NCBI GenBank assembly: GCA_021396245.1
Contig: WNYE01000087.1
Coordinates: 116,437 to 180,436, forward strand
From: Sporothrix humicola
Taxonomy: Eukaryota; Ascomycota; Sordariomycetes; Ophiostomatales; Ophiostomataceae
Length of the DNA stretch: 64,000 bases
Reading direction: 5' to 3'
Shown: piece by piece, positions 1-10,336 of the stretch
How positions within the stretch are numbered: position 1 is the stretch's first letter
Layout: each line of letters starts with the position of its first letter
The notes under the pieces: generated by a model
Seen by the model: only the letters and a program-made list of their open reading frames with translations
What the model was told of the DNA's origin: nothing
Databases searched by the model: none
Translations under genes and position numbers: made by a program

Positions 1-760
1 GGCAGGCCTGGTCAAGCATGTTTAAGGCGAGCAGCTTAGCCACAAACGAAGACATACCCGCCTCAAGCTGCAGTTCTGGAAGAGTCACGGCCTTTGTCTC
101 TTGTAATATTCGGAGAGTCGAAAACGCGATGCGAGCACATTCGGCCGTGGCCATGCACTGTGCGTTTGGGGCTGCCGCTGCCGCTGTTGCAGGCTTGCTG
201 GCCGTCTTCATAGGAGATGTCGAGACGCGGTTGAGTGTCCGAGGCTGGAGCGGTGTCATGGGAGCCGACATTGACCTCCGAAGACCGCCCCTTGCGGTCG
301 ATTTGGGAGGCACTTCATCGCCAGAGTTTGACAGCTGCTGTACTCGTGCGGGCGTCTTTGGCGGCGCCTGTTGTGAGACTGTTGTTGAGGATGTGCTTGT
401 TGTCGGCTTTGCTGCCTCGGCGAGTGCTTTGAGAGCTGCATTGATGACATGTGTGGCCAACTGTGCCTTTTCCTTGTCCGAGAGACTTGGTTGGGAATCG
501 GGTTGTTTTCGTGCATCGTCACGCGCCGCTGGTCGCCGTTTTGCTGCTGCCGTTCCAGGACGCGAGGATGCGGCAGTTCCTGGTCGTGAGGACGGTGCAC
601 CACGTGCAGTCTTCGTCGTTATTGTCGGAGCTTGTTGTTGTGAATCGGCATCGCGTGGGAGGAGGAGAGACTTGAGAGAGACAACGGTAGCCGGTGTGCA
701 TGTAGCACTCGATGTGACAGCGTTGCGGACAGCATCGACGTGCACCTGGAGGGTCGCCAT
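1..760 (-). CDS. ESP1: Separase (separin) N-terminal fragment, cut by window edge
   Basis: The minus strand is open from the ATG at 760 to the left edge (253 codons, no stop), so only the N-terminus is present. Separase is the caspase-fold protease that cleaves cohesin at anaphase; its catalytic domain lies far C-terminal and is outside the window. Visible are the start MATLQVHVDAVRN, a Ser/Arg/Pro-rich linker, a helix around residues 95-117 (DKEKAQLATHVINAALKALA), a basic SMSAPMTPLQPRTLNR patch, and near the edge ECARIAFSTLRILQ and LPELQLEAGMSSFVAKL, which I recognise from the N-terminal helical region of fungal separins (BimB/Cut1). It is divergent from the DUF5321 gene at 1413. An overlapping plus-strand open frame at 18-764 is a shadow. 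Identity rests on recalled family motifs, since no catalytic residues can be checked. Confidence 0.75.
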   Translation of the reverse strand, partial: MATLQVHVDAVRNAVTSSATCTPATVVSLKSLLLPRDADSQQQAPTITTKTARGAPSSRPGTAASSRPGTAAAKRRPAARDDARKQPDSQPSLSDKEKAQLATHVINAALKALAEAAKPTTSTSSTTVSQQAPPKTPARVQQLSNSGDEVPPKSTARGGLRRSMSAPMTPLQPRTLNRVSTSPMKTASKPATAAAAAPNAQCMATAECARIAFSTLRILQETKAVTLPELQLEAGMSSFVAKLLALNMLDQAC

Positions 761-1412
761 CTAAGCCAGTCGAGGAGGGGGCGTGAATAGGTGTCGAGGA
801 TAAAAGAAGCCGAGATTGAAGAAAAAGAAAAAGGAAAAAGCAGAAGGGTATAATGAGGAAAACAAAAGGCAATAACCGGTTTGATCCTTAATCATAGCAT
901 TGCTGGCAAGAAACAATTCTAAGTCTACCCCCAAAAACAAAAATGCAAAAAAAAAACCGCGTCTCGTAAAGGGAGGATAGACGTGATTATGAAGATCGTG
1001 TGTCGTCAAGATGCGTGAACTTTGGTGAGGTCAGACAGATTTGCTCCAAAAAGGCAAAGACAACACCCCAAGCCCAAGCTCTACGCAAACAAAGCTCCAA
1101 GTTCAGGCGTTCAGGCAGGGGCGCACCTGCCAGTGGTGACCGGCGGGCTGGCACGCGCTGCGGGAAGGTCCCCACCGAGGACGTTGTTTCTGTACGCGGA
1201 ACAACTGTCGGCCCAGTGTTGGCACGGCAACCGGCGCTAAATATCAAGACCGTCAGGTTTCCCCACAATTTGATTGGCGGAGAGCGGCGGCAATTTCCAT
1301 GTGCAAGTCTTTGGCGATTTTCTCGAACGTCGAAATTCAACGTCAGTCAAGTCAATCCAGACGCATAGAGCGAAACGCCGGCACCCTAAAGCCACACGAC
1401 AACCACCTGAAA
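761..1412. promoter_or_regulatory. Divergent intergenic region, separase / DUF5321 gene
   Basis: These 652 bp separate two divergent start codons and must hold both promoters. The left part is A-rich on the plus strand (runs of A at 820-960), which is a T/C-rich leader for the minus-strand separase. I see no TATA box or other site I can assign with confidence, and no coding signal. Confidence 0.5.
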
Positions 1413-2090
1413 ATGAACGCAGTAACAATCCGTGGCCTCCGGTCAGTAGCCGTCCTCCGCAGTCCCATTGGGTCACCGCGGCTCATGTCTTTTGCCGTCC
1501 AGAGACAATATTACAGTTCGCTACCGACAATTGCTCAGGCATCGTTCTGGAAGCAGCTGATCCCGAAGCCGCTGCGCAGAGGCAAGGACGGCAAGCTCCC
1601 AGTCGCCAATGTCATCTCTGATGCGCGGAAGGCTAAGGAGTGGAACCCGGCGACGTTCTTCATCTTCTTTTTCCTGTTCATCGGGTCCATGGCGATCCAG
1701 ATGATTGCTTTGAAGAAGGACTTTGACACATTTATGCGCCAGTCGGAAGTAAAGATTGGGCTGCTCAAGGAAGTGATCGAGCGCATCCAAAAGGGCGAGG
1801 AGGTCGACGTGGAGGGAACATTGGGCACCGGCGATCCGACCAAAGAATCAGAGTGGGATTCAGGTGCGTATACAAGTTATGCTTTCGGGTCATGGCTTAC
1901 GGACGCGACTTACTGACATATCACAGTCCTGAAAGAGATTGAAAGTGACGAAGTCACGCGGAGCCTCAAACGCGAGGGAAAGAAAGCTGCCGAGGCTGCA
2001 TCCGCCAAATCGGCCGCTCCCACAGATCCACAAAACACGCAAGACGGCCCCTCAACGACCAAGGCTACGACCATCGCCAACTTCTACTAA
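1413..2090 (+). CDS. DUF5321-type mitochondrial membrane protein
   Basis: Two exons, 1413-1863 and 1927-2090 (204 aa), joined by a GT-AG intron (GTGCGT donor, CACAG acceptor) that restores the conserved junction WDSVLKEIESDE. The N-terminus is Arg/Ser-rich without acidic residues, like a mitochondrial presequence. WKQLIPKPLRR follows, then one membrane span around residues 80-100 (FFIFFFLFIGSMAIQMIAL), then a charged helical stretch (LLKEVIERIQKGEEVD) that could form a coiled coil. This is the pattern of a fungal family (DUF5321) that resembles inner-membrane assembly factors such as Ina17; a role in F1Fo-ATPase assembly is only an inference. The ATG at 1413 is chosen because the conserved protein begins there; an upstream in-frame ATG at 1299 adds a non-conserved stretch. 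Confidence 0.85.
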
Positions 2091-2151
2091 GCAAGCACCA
2101 AGAGATGTGTATATTTTGTGATCCATTTTATTACATTTATACTGTCTATCA

Positions 2152-3438
2152 TTATGACAGCATGTCTCTAAAAAGGGCCGGGTCGACTGGCCCAGCGCCG
2201 AGTCCTGTGCCCCTTTCATAGGCGCCGCTCGGCGCCTGTCGGTGCAGCTCGTCCACAAGCGGCGGCAGAACCGCATCTGTAGGCATCTCAACGCGGACAC
2301 CGGCAGCGCCCGATTGAGTGTCGTCCATCTCAGCAAAGAAGGCGTCCTCTCCTCGAACACCCCCCATGTTCACGATTGCAATGGGCATGCCACGGTCCTT
2401 GGCCCGTTTGGCTAGGCGCCATGCCGAGTACGTTGCGAGAGATGTGGCCAGAACCAAAAGACGGCCTGCCTCGTCTACGGCTGCCTCGGCGGCGTGCTTG
2501 ACCGCCGGCGAGATACTCTCGCCAAACATGATCACGGCCGGCTTCAAGACGCCAGGACACTTGACCTTGGTGCCGCTGTCGGTCGGGCTGACGTTGCGAG
2601 GCATCTTCCACGCGCCGTCCGAGTCCACTTCAACCATCAGTTTGGTGCCGTCTTCCGCTACTGGCGGATTGGCGAGGCAGTGTGCACAGGGCGGGTAGCG
2701 GAAGGTTGTGTATGGCGCGCCAGGAACATCGACATCGCCGTCCGGGTTCGTGCGAATGCCGCGAATGGCAGAAAGACTGGCTGGCGCCCGCTGCAATGGA
2801 GCACCCGTGGTCGGGTTGTCAGCCTCGGGCTCGAAGGCGCCTGCCGATATGGCTTCGGAGAGAAACCCGGCCCATGCTGGGTTCAGCCGCGCCAGCTCGT
2901 CCTGGAAGGCGTCACGGTCGTATTCGTTGTAGCAGGTTGTGCAGACGGTGGCCCGGAGATAGCCATGGAGCTCGACGGTGGAGGGGATGTCGGGGTGGGC
3001 AACATGATGGAAGGAGTCCACGTTCTGCGTGATGACCGAATGTACATAGCCGAGGCGGCCAAGGTCCCGCAGAGCATAGTGGCTCGTGTTGGGTGTGGCC
3101 TTGTGCAGCGTTGTCCAGCCCAAGAAACTGCGTGCCCAGTACCGCTTTCGTACCTCGTGACTCGATAAAAACTCGTGAAAGTAGATGGGCCGGAATGTCT
3201 TGTTGACGCGGTAAGTGCCGTTCTCGCCCCGATAATCTGCCAGACCACTGGCCACCGAAAGCCCGGCACCCGTCAACACGACTGTATTTGAAGGCAGGCC
3301 CGGGGGCGGCGGCGCCGTCATGAAGGCGCTGAGCGCAGCCACAACAGCTGACGGCGTGGTGGCATTGCGCGGGATAATTCGAGGAGCGGCAAAGACGTCG
3401 GTATAGGGAATGCGCAGGAGCGGCTTGCGCGCGGCCAT
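2152..3438 (-). CDS. Sirtuin, class II (SIRT4-like) NAD-dependent deacylase
   Basis: A single exon of 428 aa. The Rossmann NAD motif GAGLSVASGLADYRG is at residues 57-71, TQNVDSFHH at 137-145, catalytic His158 in ELHGY, and zinc cysteines are C166/C169 (CTTC) and C251/C254 (CAHC). The stretch DGDVDV before the second Cys pair and the following LKPAVIMFGE are typical of the SIRT4 branch. About 40 residues are inserted between the second Cys pair and LKPAV, as I recall for filamentous-fungal members. SIRT4 relatives are mitochondrial and remove lipoyl/acyl groups or ADP-ribosylate metabolic enzymes; the N-terminus here is basic enough for mitochondrial import but not decisive. The usual C-terminal NxG motif reads NMGG (357-360). 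The stop lies only 61 bp from the convergent DUF5321 stop. Confidence 0.92.
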   Translation of the reverse strand: MAARKPLLRIPYTDVFAAPRIIPRNATTPSAVVAALSAFMTAPPPPGLPSNTVVLTGAGLSVASGLADYRGENGTYRVNKTFRPIYFHEFLSSHEVRKRYWARSFLGWTTLHKATPNTSHYALRDLGRLGYVHSVITQNVDSFHHVAHPDIPSTVELHGYLRATVCTTCYNEYDRDAFQDELARLNPAWAGFLSEAISAGAFEPEADNPTTGAPLQRAPASLSAIRGIRTNPDGDVDVPGAPYTTFRYPPCAHCLANPPVAEDGTKLMVEVDSDGAWKMPRNVSPTDSGTKVKCPGVLKPAVIMFGESISPAVKHAAEAAVDEAGRLLVLATSLATYSAWRLAKRAKDRGMPIAIVNMGGVRGEDAFFAEMDDTQSGAAGVRVEMPTDAVLPPLVDELHRQAPSGAYERGTGLGAGPVDPALFRDMLS

Positions 3439-5116
3439 GTCGTTATGAGTCCGCGTCCACGTCTACTGAGCACCGCGGCATGCCCCCCTTCGTAGATGCG
3501 AGGTGTGTCTGTCTGTTTTCTCCGTGTTCTGGTCTCAGCCCTAGATCCGCGGCTATCCGAATTTCCCGTCAGAGTGTTACCTCCGGGGTGAGATGCTAGA
3601 TGCTGGGGGAAAGAGCTTATGTGCGTGAGGATCTCTCTTGGCCTAAACACAAAGCTCAACGGGAAAGCCAGTCTGGAATTGGTGCAATTGGGCCGGAGTC
3701 GGTTGTTGGGGGTGCGTTTCTGCAGTGCGATGACGACGGAAATGTTCACGGTGTGGATTCTCAGCCTGTGGTTAGACGAGGGTTTAAGACGCGGTGTGCG
3801 GGACAGTGCCCACCGCTACAATCCGACAGCGGCGCTTTAGGGTATTTGGGGCATTTGGGGCATTTTTGCTGGCTTTTTAGACAGGTTGGGGCGTTCGGCG
3901 CTTTCGCCAGTAGTATGTCGACGTCGCCTATCGGCTCGGGTGGGCCTGAGCTTGTGTAAGTCGCCAAGACCATCGTCATGGAGGAGCTCCTCAGCCAGGC
4001 AAACCAGCATTGGAAGGCACTTGAGCCTCACCTTCCCTGTCTGAGTTTGTAAAATATAAATCTGTGTTCGCAAGCATTTGTTTGCATGTGCCTGACATCC
4101 GGGGAAAGTGCGGGTTTGGGTTATGTATTGTGTGCACTTGGCAAGAACGACTCGACCGACACGGAGTCTAATTGTATTACAGCGCAGTGTTTATCTCCGT
4201 GCTCCCTTGCACCCTCAAGTTTGTTAGTGCGGGGGGTTCCTGCCTGGCTTGGCCAAGCACGGAAACAGAAAATTGCTTGCGTGCGAGAATCGAACCATGC
4301 CGGATTGGCGCTTTCCGCCCTGTATCGGACCTTTGCCCTGGCCGTTCTTTTCCCATTCCTCACGCGTCAGTTGAGGCGATCTTATGGAAGACGGCCAAAT
4401 GTCATACCAAGCATCTCACTCCCGCCGTATCTTTCGTCCGGACTCTGTAATACTTTGTAAGATACGACGTACATTTAGGTGTAAAAGCGTCAATCGTTCG
4501 CACTTTCCTTGAGAACCCATCCTGCCATCCGGCAGAAGGAACGACCCAACAAATCCAAAGCATCAGCCCACATCCAGCTCGGCACATTATTGCGCTACGG
4601 CGGAAGGCGCAATCAGTGTCCGCTAGAAAGGGGAGAAACATATGCCCTGGCTGCCAGCCTATATCCAGCCAACCCCAATCTAGGTCGCTTTTGTCTCTTT
4701 TTTTGGCGGCCTCGTTGTTCCACGGAAGAGGGCCTGAACTCGCCATCGGCTCCGTAACGGCGGCCTGTTGCAGCAGAAACAAAACCCAGAGCGCGTCCAC
4801 TTTTGCTTCTCACTTGAAAGTTGGCATTTGTCATATCTCGTCGCTCCTTCCTGGGCTTTCCTTTAACTTCAGTCCGGACAATTTTGTTTCAAAGCCGCCG
4901 TCCTCTCACTCTTTCCCACTTCCTTACGATCCGATCAGGGCTGCTCCTGCCTGCGCGTACGCCTTCAAGCGCACCTTCCATCCCTTCCTTGAAAGCTGCC
5001 TCTCGTTATTCTTGCCCTAGATCCTTCAAGACGACATTCTCTCACCTCAATTATCACACCCTGTGCTTATCCTACAAACACGCGCATCTACACCCCGGCT
5101 GCCATTGTCACAGAGC
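3439..5116. other. Intergenic region with CT-rich leader of the MMT-type gene
   Basis: This 1.68-kb stretch lies between the sirtuin start (minus) and the cation-efflux start (plus). A short tandem GGGGCATTT occurs near 3848-3866. From about 4830 to 5116 the plus strand becomes strongly pyrimidine-rich, as in leaders before other genes here. Short open frames inside show no recognisable protein. A T-loop-like string near 4290 was considered and rejected as a tRNA. Confidence 0.5.
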
Positions 5117-7074
5117 ATGCCGTCACCACTCTACTGGCGCGGCCCGTCTGGCACCCGGCCACTGCGTCTAGACCTGTCGTGCAGGGCGGCAGCGCAAGCT
5201 GTCCGAGCTCCGTTTCGCACCAACCGCCACCCCCTCTACCCCAGCAATCAGAATCGGGGCAATGAGAGCCAAAACAATCAAAAACAAAGCACCCGAGACT
5301 ACAGCTGTTCCAGCGCAGCCAACCAGAGCAGCTGTCGTTCGTATTACAGCCACCAACACAAAAATAGACAACAACACCGCCAACACCACTACGACTTTAG
5401 CCAGGGACTGAGGCCACATCAACCACATCGATCGTCGCAACGCCGCGTGTACCAGACGTCGTCATCAATCGCAGTCCCTGTAATATTTCCTTCGACAGCT
5501 ACAACTAACTTTTCATTAAGGTCGCGTGCCAGTCGACCTCCACTTTCGTCGTCCGACCTGCCAGCGTCGAATCTACAAAATTCGTCAAGCTCTCCGTCCT
5601 TTTCCTTTTCCACGTTCTCTCGCCCGTCCTCGTCCTCCTCATCTTCATCCAATTCAACATCTCTGCCATCAGCACACTTTACACCCTCCTTTTCTCGAAA
5701 ACAGCGGCGCAAATTCGCCCGCTTACTACCAGCCCTGATGGCTATCCAGGCGCGCTCAAAAAGCGACAACTCAAAGGCGTCCAAATCCAACGACGACGGC
5801 CACGATCACGAGCACGATCATAACCACGACCATGCACACTCCCACGGCCTCTTTGGTGGCCACCACCATCACCACGACAATGCCTACCTCACGTCCCAAA
5901 ACAAGAACGACGCGGGCGTCCGCATCACGCGAATTGGCCTCTACTGCAATCTGGGCATGGCCCTGGCCAAGGGCGCGGGCGGCTACTACTTCAACTCGCA
6001 GTCCATGATCGCCGACGCCTGGCATAGTTTGACGGATTTGGCGTCGGACTTTTTGACGCTTGCCACGGTCTCGTGGAGCTTGCGGCCTCCCACAGACAAG
6101 TTCCCTACGGGATTCGGCAAGGTGGAGAGCCTGGGCTCGCTGGGCGTGTCAGGCATGCTGCTGGGCGGCGGAATCTTCATGTGTATCAGCAGTCTTCAGA
6201 TCCTGCACGCGCACTTCTTCTTGGACGCGGCAGCTGCAGCAGAAGTGATGGCTCATGGCCACGGCCACAGCCACAGCCATTCCCATGGACACGATGGCCC
6301 CAGCCTGCACGCAGCCTGGCTGGCACTGGGCACCGTTCTCGTCAAGGAATGGCTCTACCGAGCGAGTAAGTCACCTGAGATCGCGGCCTTTTCTTCTTTT
6401 CTGTTTTCGACACGAACTGACCATCTTTCCCTCCAGCTATGAAAGTCGCTCGTGAACGCAAATCGTCGGTCCTCGCATCCAACGCCGTGCACCATCGCGT
6501 CGACAGTATGACGGGCATTGTGACTCTCCTCGCAATTCTCGGTGCCAATCTGATCCACGACGCGTCGTGGCTCGACCCTGTGGGCGGTCTCTTTATCTCG
6601 CTGCTGGTCATCCGCGCCGGCTGGGAAAACACTGCCGCCGCACTCTACGAACTGGCTGACCGCAGCATCGACGACGACGTGAAGCGGTCCGTGCGCAAGA
6701 GTGTCACAAAGGCACTCGATGAGGGCGTGCTTCTCGCCAATGGCCAGCAGCACATGACTGAACTGCGCGAAGTTTCGGGTGTCAAGTCGGGCCAGAACTA
6801 CCTCGTGGATCTGGAGCTGGCAGTGCCGGGCGACTGGACGGTCGAGGATGTTCGGACGGTTGAGGATGCCGTGCGCAAACAGGTGGGCGGCTCGGTCCGC
6901 GGCGTGCGGCGCGTCCACGTGCGGTTTGTGAAACTGGATGAGACAATTGAGAAGTTTGACGAGTTTATCTCGGGCGAGATCAGCCCGCGGTCAAGCCCCG
7001 AACCGGAAGACGGCGACCACGACCACGATCACGACCACGGCCACAGCCATGGCGGAAAGGATCACAAGCACTGA
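5117..7074 (+). CDS. MMT1: Mitochondrial CDF cation (iron) transporter, MMT1/2-like
   Basis: Two exons, 5117-6365 and 6437-7074 (628 aa). The donor GTAAGT and acceptor CTCCAG join WLYRA to TMKVARERKSSVLASNA. The cation-diffusion-facilitator core includes IADAWHSLTDLASDF (first metal site, H-x3-D type) and SNAVHHRVDSMTGIV (second, H-x3-D), with several hydrophobic spans. FGKVESLGSLGVSGMLL is characteristic of the mitochondrial iron transporter branch (yeast Mmt1/Mmt2). Three His/Asp-rich metal-buffer segments are present: before the first span (near residues 230-255), in a central loop (AHGHGHSHSHSHGHDG) and at the C-terminus (HDHDHDHGHSHGG). The long Arg/Ser/Gln-rich N-terminus suits a mitochondrial targeting region. 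An ATG 54 nt upstream (5063) is in frame, but 5117 opens the more presequence-like start. Substrate (Fe versus Zn/Mn) is inferred from the family. Confidence 0.88.
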
Positions 7075-8012
7075 TCGTCCGTGCCGAGTGATGTTCTGCT
7101 CGAGCCAACTATCTTACACCAATTAGGTGAAGAGCAAGAACTTTTATTTAGGATGGGTCTCTATGCCAGTATATATTACAGTGGAAATGAGACGAAGAAA
7201 AACAAATCATTATGAGCGCGCTCAAATTCTCCAAAGGTCCCGACCATATTTACATGCATATATCAGTGATTATGTCCTGCATTAATTCCCCGTATTAATA
7301 CCTGATAAAGGATGGGGTCGCGACCGTCAATCACCGCACCTGCCGACATGCAGCCAAGTCCAGGCCCAAATCCCAGAAAATGCGCTACGGGCGGGAAGAC
7401 GCTACTGTGTTGGCGGGTGTAGACGGCAGTTTAGGCTAAATGGAAGGAGCGAGTCGTCGCGGGTGGAAGCGATGAGACAGTCGAGGAGGGACGAGAAGGA
7501 GCGATGGCAGACGAGGCTGCCGCCACAGCCCCTCCAAAAATGGGAATTCCGACAAAATAGCGCCCAATTAGAAGCTCGCCGACAAACACCTCTTACAGCG
7601 CCGCCCTGCCACGGACCTCGACGGGCAGTAAGAACCGTCAAAGCTGTCGTTTTAGCGGCACGCTTGCGATCATCGGACCATTGTTGGGGGGCGTTGTGCC
7701 CCTGTTTTTTTTTTCTCTGGTTTCTCTATTTTTGCCCTTGGGGGAAGCTATTTTACTGTATTAGGAGAATTGGGGGATCGCTACCATTTTCGCGGGATAT
7801 ACAGACTCTCGTGGGATGAAAGAGAAAGCTCCCCGGTCCAACCTTGTTAAATTATTTTTCTTTCTCTGACAACAAAAGATACATTTTTGACTCTCGATTT
7901 CTCACATTCATTTTGTACTTGTTGCACTTAGTTACACAAGCGGCTGCTCCTTCCCTCGATACAATACCTACCCCTCCTCGCACCTTCCGTGCCTCACGTT
8001 GACATCATCGCC
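7075..8012. other. Intergenic region and xylulokinase promoter
   Basis: The first part is the 3' region of the transporter gene; the rest is the promoter and leader of xylulokinase. A GGCTAAA heptamer lies at 7434-7440 and the sequence just before the ATG (7850-8012) is T/C-rich. No coding potential was recognised. Confidence 0.5.
7434..7440 (+). promoter_or_regulatory. Candidate XlnR/Xyr1 binding site
   Basis: The heptamer GGCTAAA, the published consensus of the fungal xylanase/pentose regulator XlnR (GGCTAAA/T), lies 573 bp upstream of the xylulokinase start. Pentose-catabolic genes including xylulokinase are XlnR targets in several fungi. A single heptamer can arise by chance, so this is suggestive only. 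Confidence 0.3.
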
Positions 8013-9916
8013 ATGGCGGCAGCTACGTCCCAGGGCCCTCTGTACCTGGGCTTCGATCTTTCGACCCAACAGCTCAAGGGTAAGTTGCACTAACAGAAAG
8101 ATGTTCTGCCCCATCCTTTGGTTTCTTTTTGTGCGTTTCCGTCGTACTAACGCCCCCAGCCATCGTCGTCGCCTCCGACCTCACAATTGTCGCCCAGACC
8201 AAGGTCGACTTCGATGCCGACTTTGGCAAGAAGTATGGTCTGACCAAGGGCGTTCTCGTCAACGACGACGAGGGCGAGGTCTATGCGCCTGTGGCTATGT
8301 TCCTCGAGGCCATTGACCTCGTCTTCAAGCGCCTGCACGACCTCAGCAACGGGCCCGACGTTCTCTCGCGCATCCGCGCCATCAGTGGTTCCTGCCAGCA
8401 GCACGGCAGCGTCTACTGGTCCGCGGCCGCCGCCAAGCAGCTGGCTGCTCTCCAATCGAACAATGCCCCGACCACTTCCACCGACTCCGCCCTCGCCGAC
8501 CACCTAGCCGAGTCCTTCTCGCGGCCGTGGGCGCCCAACTGGCAGGACCACAGTACGCAGGACGAGTGTGACCAGTTCGACGCTCGTCTGGCCGAAACCG
8601 ACTCGAAAGAAGATGGCCCCCACCGTCTGGCCCAGGTCACGGGCAGCGCCGCACACCACCGCTTCACGGGCACGCAGATTATGCGCATCCGCCGCAAGTG
8701 GCCCGACGTGTACGCCAAGACAGCGCACATCTCACTGGTCTCGTCCTTTGTGGCCTCTGTTCTTCTTGGTGAGCTGGCAGCTATGGATATCAGCGACGTT
8801 TGCGGCATGGATCTCTGGGACATCCCCAACCAGCAGTGGTCGGAGCCTCTACTAGAGCTAGCGGCCGGCAACGGCGCGAGCGGCGCGGCTGATCTGCGCA
8901 AGAAGCTCGGCGAGGTGCGCATTGATGGCGGTGGCAGCATGGGCAGCATTGCGTCGTACTTTGTGCAGCGGTACGGCGTGTCGGCTGATGCCCAGATTGC
9001 GCCCTTCACGGGCGACAACCCGGCGACGATCCTGGCGCTGCCGCTGCGCCCGCTCGACGCGATTGTCAGCCTGGGCACGTCGACGACGTTCCTGATGGTC
9101 ACACCGCACTACAAGCCAGACCCCAGCTACCACTTCTTCAACCACCCGACGACCAAGGGCCAGTACATGTTCATGCTGTGCTACAAGAACGGCGGCCTGG
9201 CGCGCGAAAAGGTGCGCGACGCACTGCCTCCTGCGCCCGCTGGCGGCGACCAGTGGGCCAACTTCAACAAGGCCGTTTTGGACACGCCCGTTCTGGGCCA
9301 GACGAGCGACAGCGACAAGGCCAAGCTCGGCCTCTACTTTTACATCAACGAGATCGTGCCCAACATCCCTGCAGGCACGTGGCGGTACACTTGTAACCCT
9401 GCCGACGGCAGCGACCTTGCACCCGCAGCCAGCTCCGAGACTTCGGACGTGCAGGACGCGCGCTTGATTGTCGAGTCGCAGGCCCTGTCGATGCGTCTGC
9501 GCTCGCAGCCGCTCGTGCACGATCAGCCTGGCGAGACTGACAACCACCCGCGTCTTCCGGCCCAGCCGCGCCGCATTTACCTTGTGGGCGGCGGCTCACT
9601 CAACCCGGCCATTGCACAGGTTCTGGGTGAGGTGTTGGGTGGCGCTGAGGGCGTCTACCGTCTGGACGTCGGCGGCAACGCATGCGCGCTGGGCGGTGCG
9701 TACAAGGCACTGTGGTCTGTCGAGCGGTCGAGCGAGCACGAGACTTTTGACGATCTGATTGGAAAGAGGTGGACGCCCGAGGGCCAGATCGAAAAGGTGG
9801 ACGTTGGCTACCGGCCCAAGGAGTTTGCGCAGTACGGCCAGGTGCTCGGCGCGTTTGACACGATGGAGCAGGCGATCTTGAAGGAGGAGAACGCGAAGCG
9901 CCACGCGAAGCATTAA
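8013..9916 (+). CDS. XKS1: D-xylulose kinase
   Basis: Two exons, 8013-8079 and 8160-9916 (607 aa), joined by GTAAGT...CCCCCAG to give STQQLKAIVVASDL. The protein is a FGGY-family carbohydrate kinase: LGFDLSTQQLK forms the N-terminal phosphate-binding loop, GSCQQHGSVYW and the AHHRFTGTQI region belong to the sugar-binding domain, and IVSLGTSTTFL and YLVGGGSLNPAIAQVLGEVLGG form the C-terminal ATP-binding motifs. Length and layout match fungal xylulokinases. It phosphorylates D-xylulose to xylulose 5-phosphate with ATP, linking D-xylose/L-arabinose catabolism to the pentose phosphate pathway in the cytosol. A candidate XlnR site upstream agrees with pentose induction. Confidence 0.95.
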
Positions 9917-10336
9917 AACAGGTGTCGGTGGATATGAAGTGCGAATATCGCCACCACATAAAATGAAAAATTCTATGAAAAATCCAGGACGTGTCATGAC
10001 ATATTAGAAATACAATTTGATTTTTTAAAATATTTCTTTTACGCGTCTGTGATGTTTTGCGGAATAATTGCGATTTTATGTTCCTTTTTCAATCAAAAAT
10101 CGCGTTTCTAAAATAGCGTTGATCCGCGTGTCATGATTGTATCTCGGTTTCAGCCAAAAACCAAACGTCATGTCCTACACTTTCAACTACAAATCGGAAA
10201 CAACGGTCAATGCCACCAAAAGCACGCAAATTGAACCTAGACAAAACATCAAAAGACACAACCCGCGACAATATCAGCAATCAACGCTGTCCACGCGTCG
10301 TTCCCGGCAAAGCCCCACGACAAATACGATGACATC
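9917..10336. other. Intergenic, xylulokinase 3' region
   Basis: AT-rich 3' flank. It contains a perfect 8-bp inverted repeat, GCGATTTT at 10070-10077 and AAAATCGC at 10096-10103, which could fold into a transcript stem with an 18-nt loop. The frame of the next gene is open back to 10241, but the only supported ATG is at 10337. Confidence 0.45.

Noticed and set aside
18..764. 248-codon open frame on the plus strand
   Set aside because: It is the antisense shadow of the separase N-terminus, whose minus-strand translation has recognisable conserved segments.
4270..4310. T-arm-like string (minus strand GGTTCGATTC) suggesting a tRNA
   Set aside because: The flanking bases do not pair as a T stem and no acceptor, D or anticodon arms could be built.
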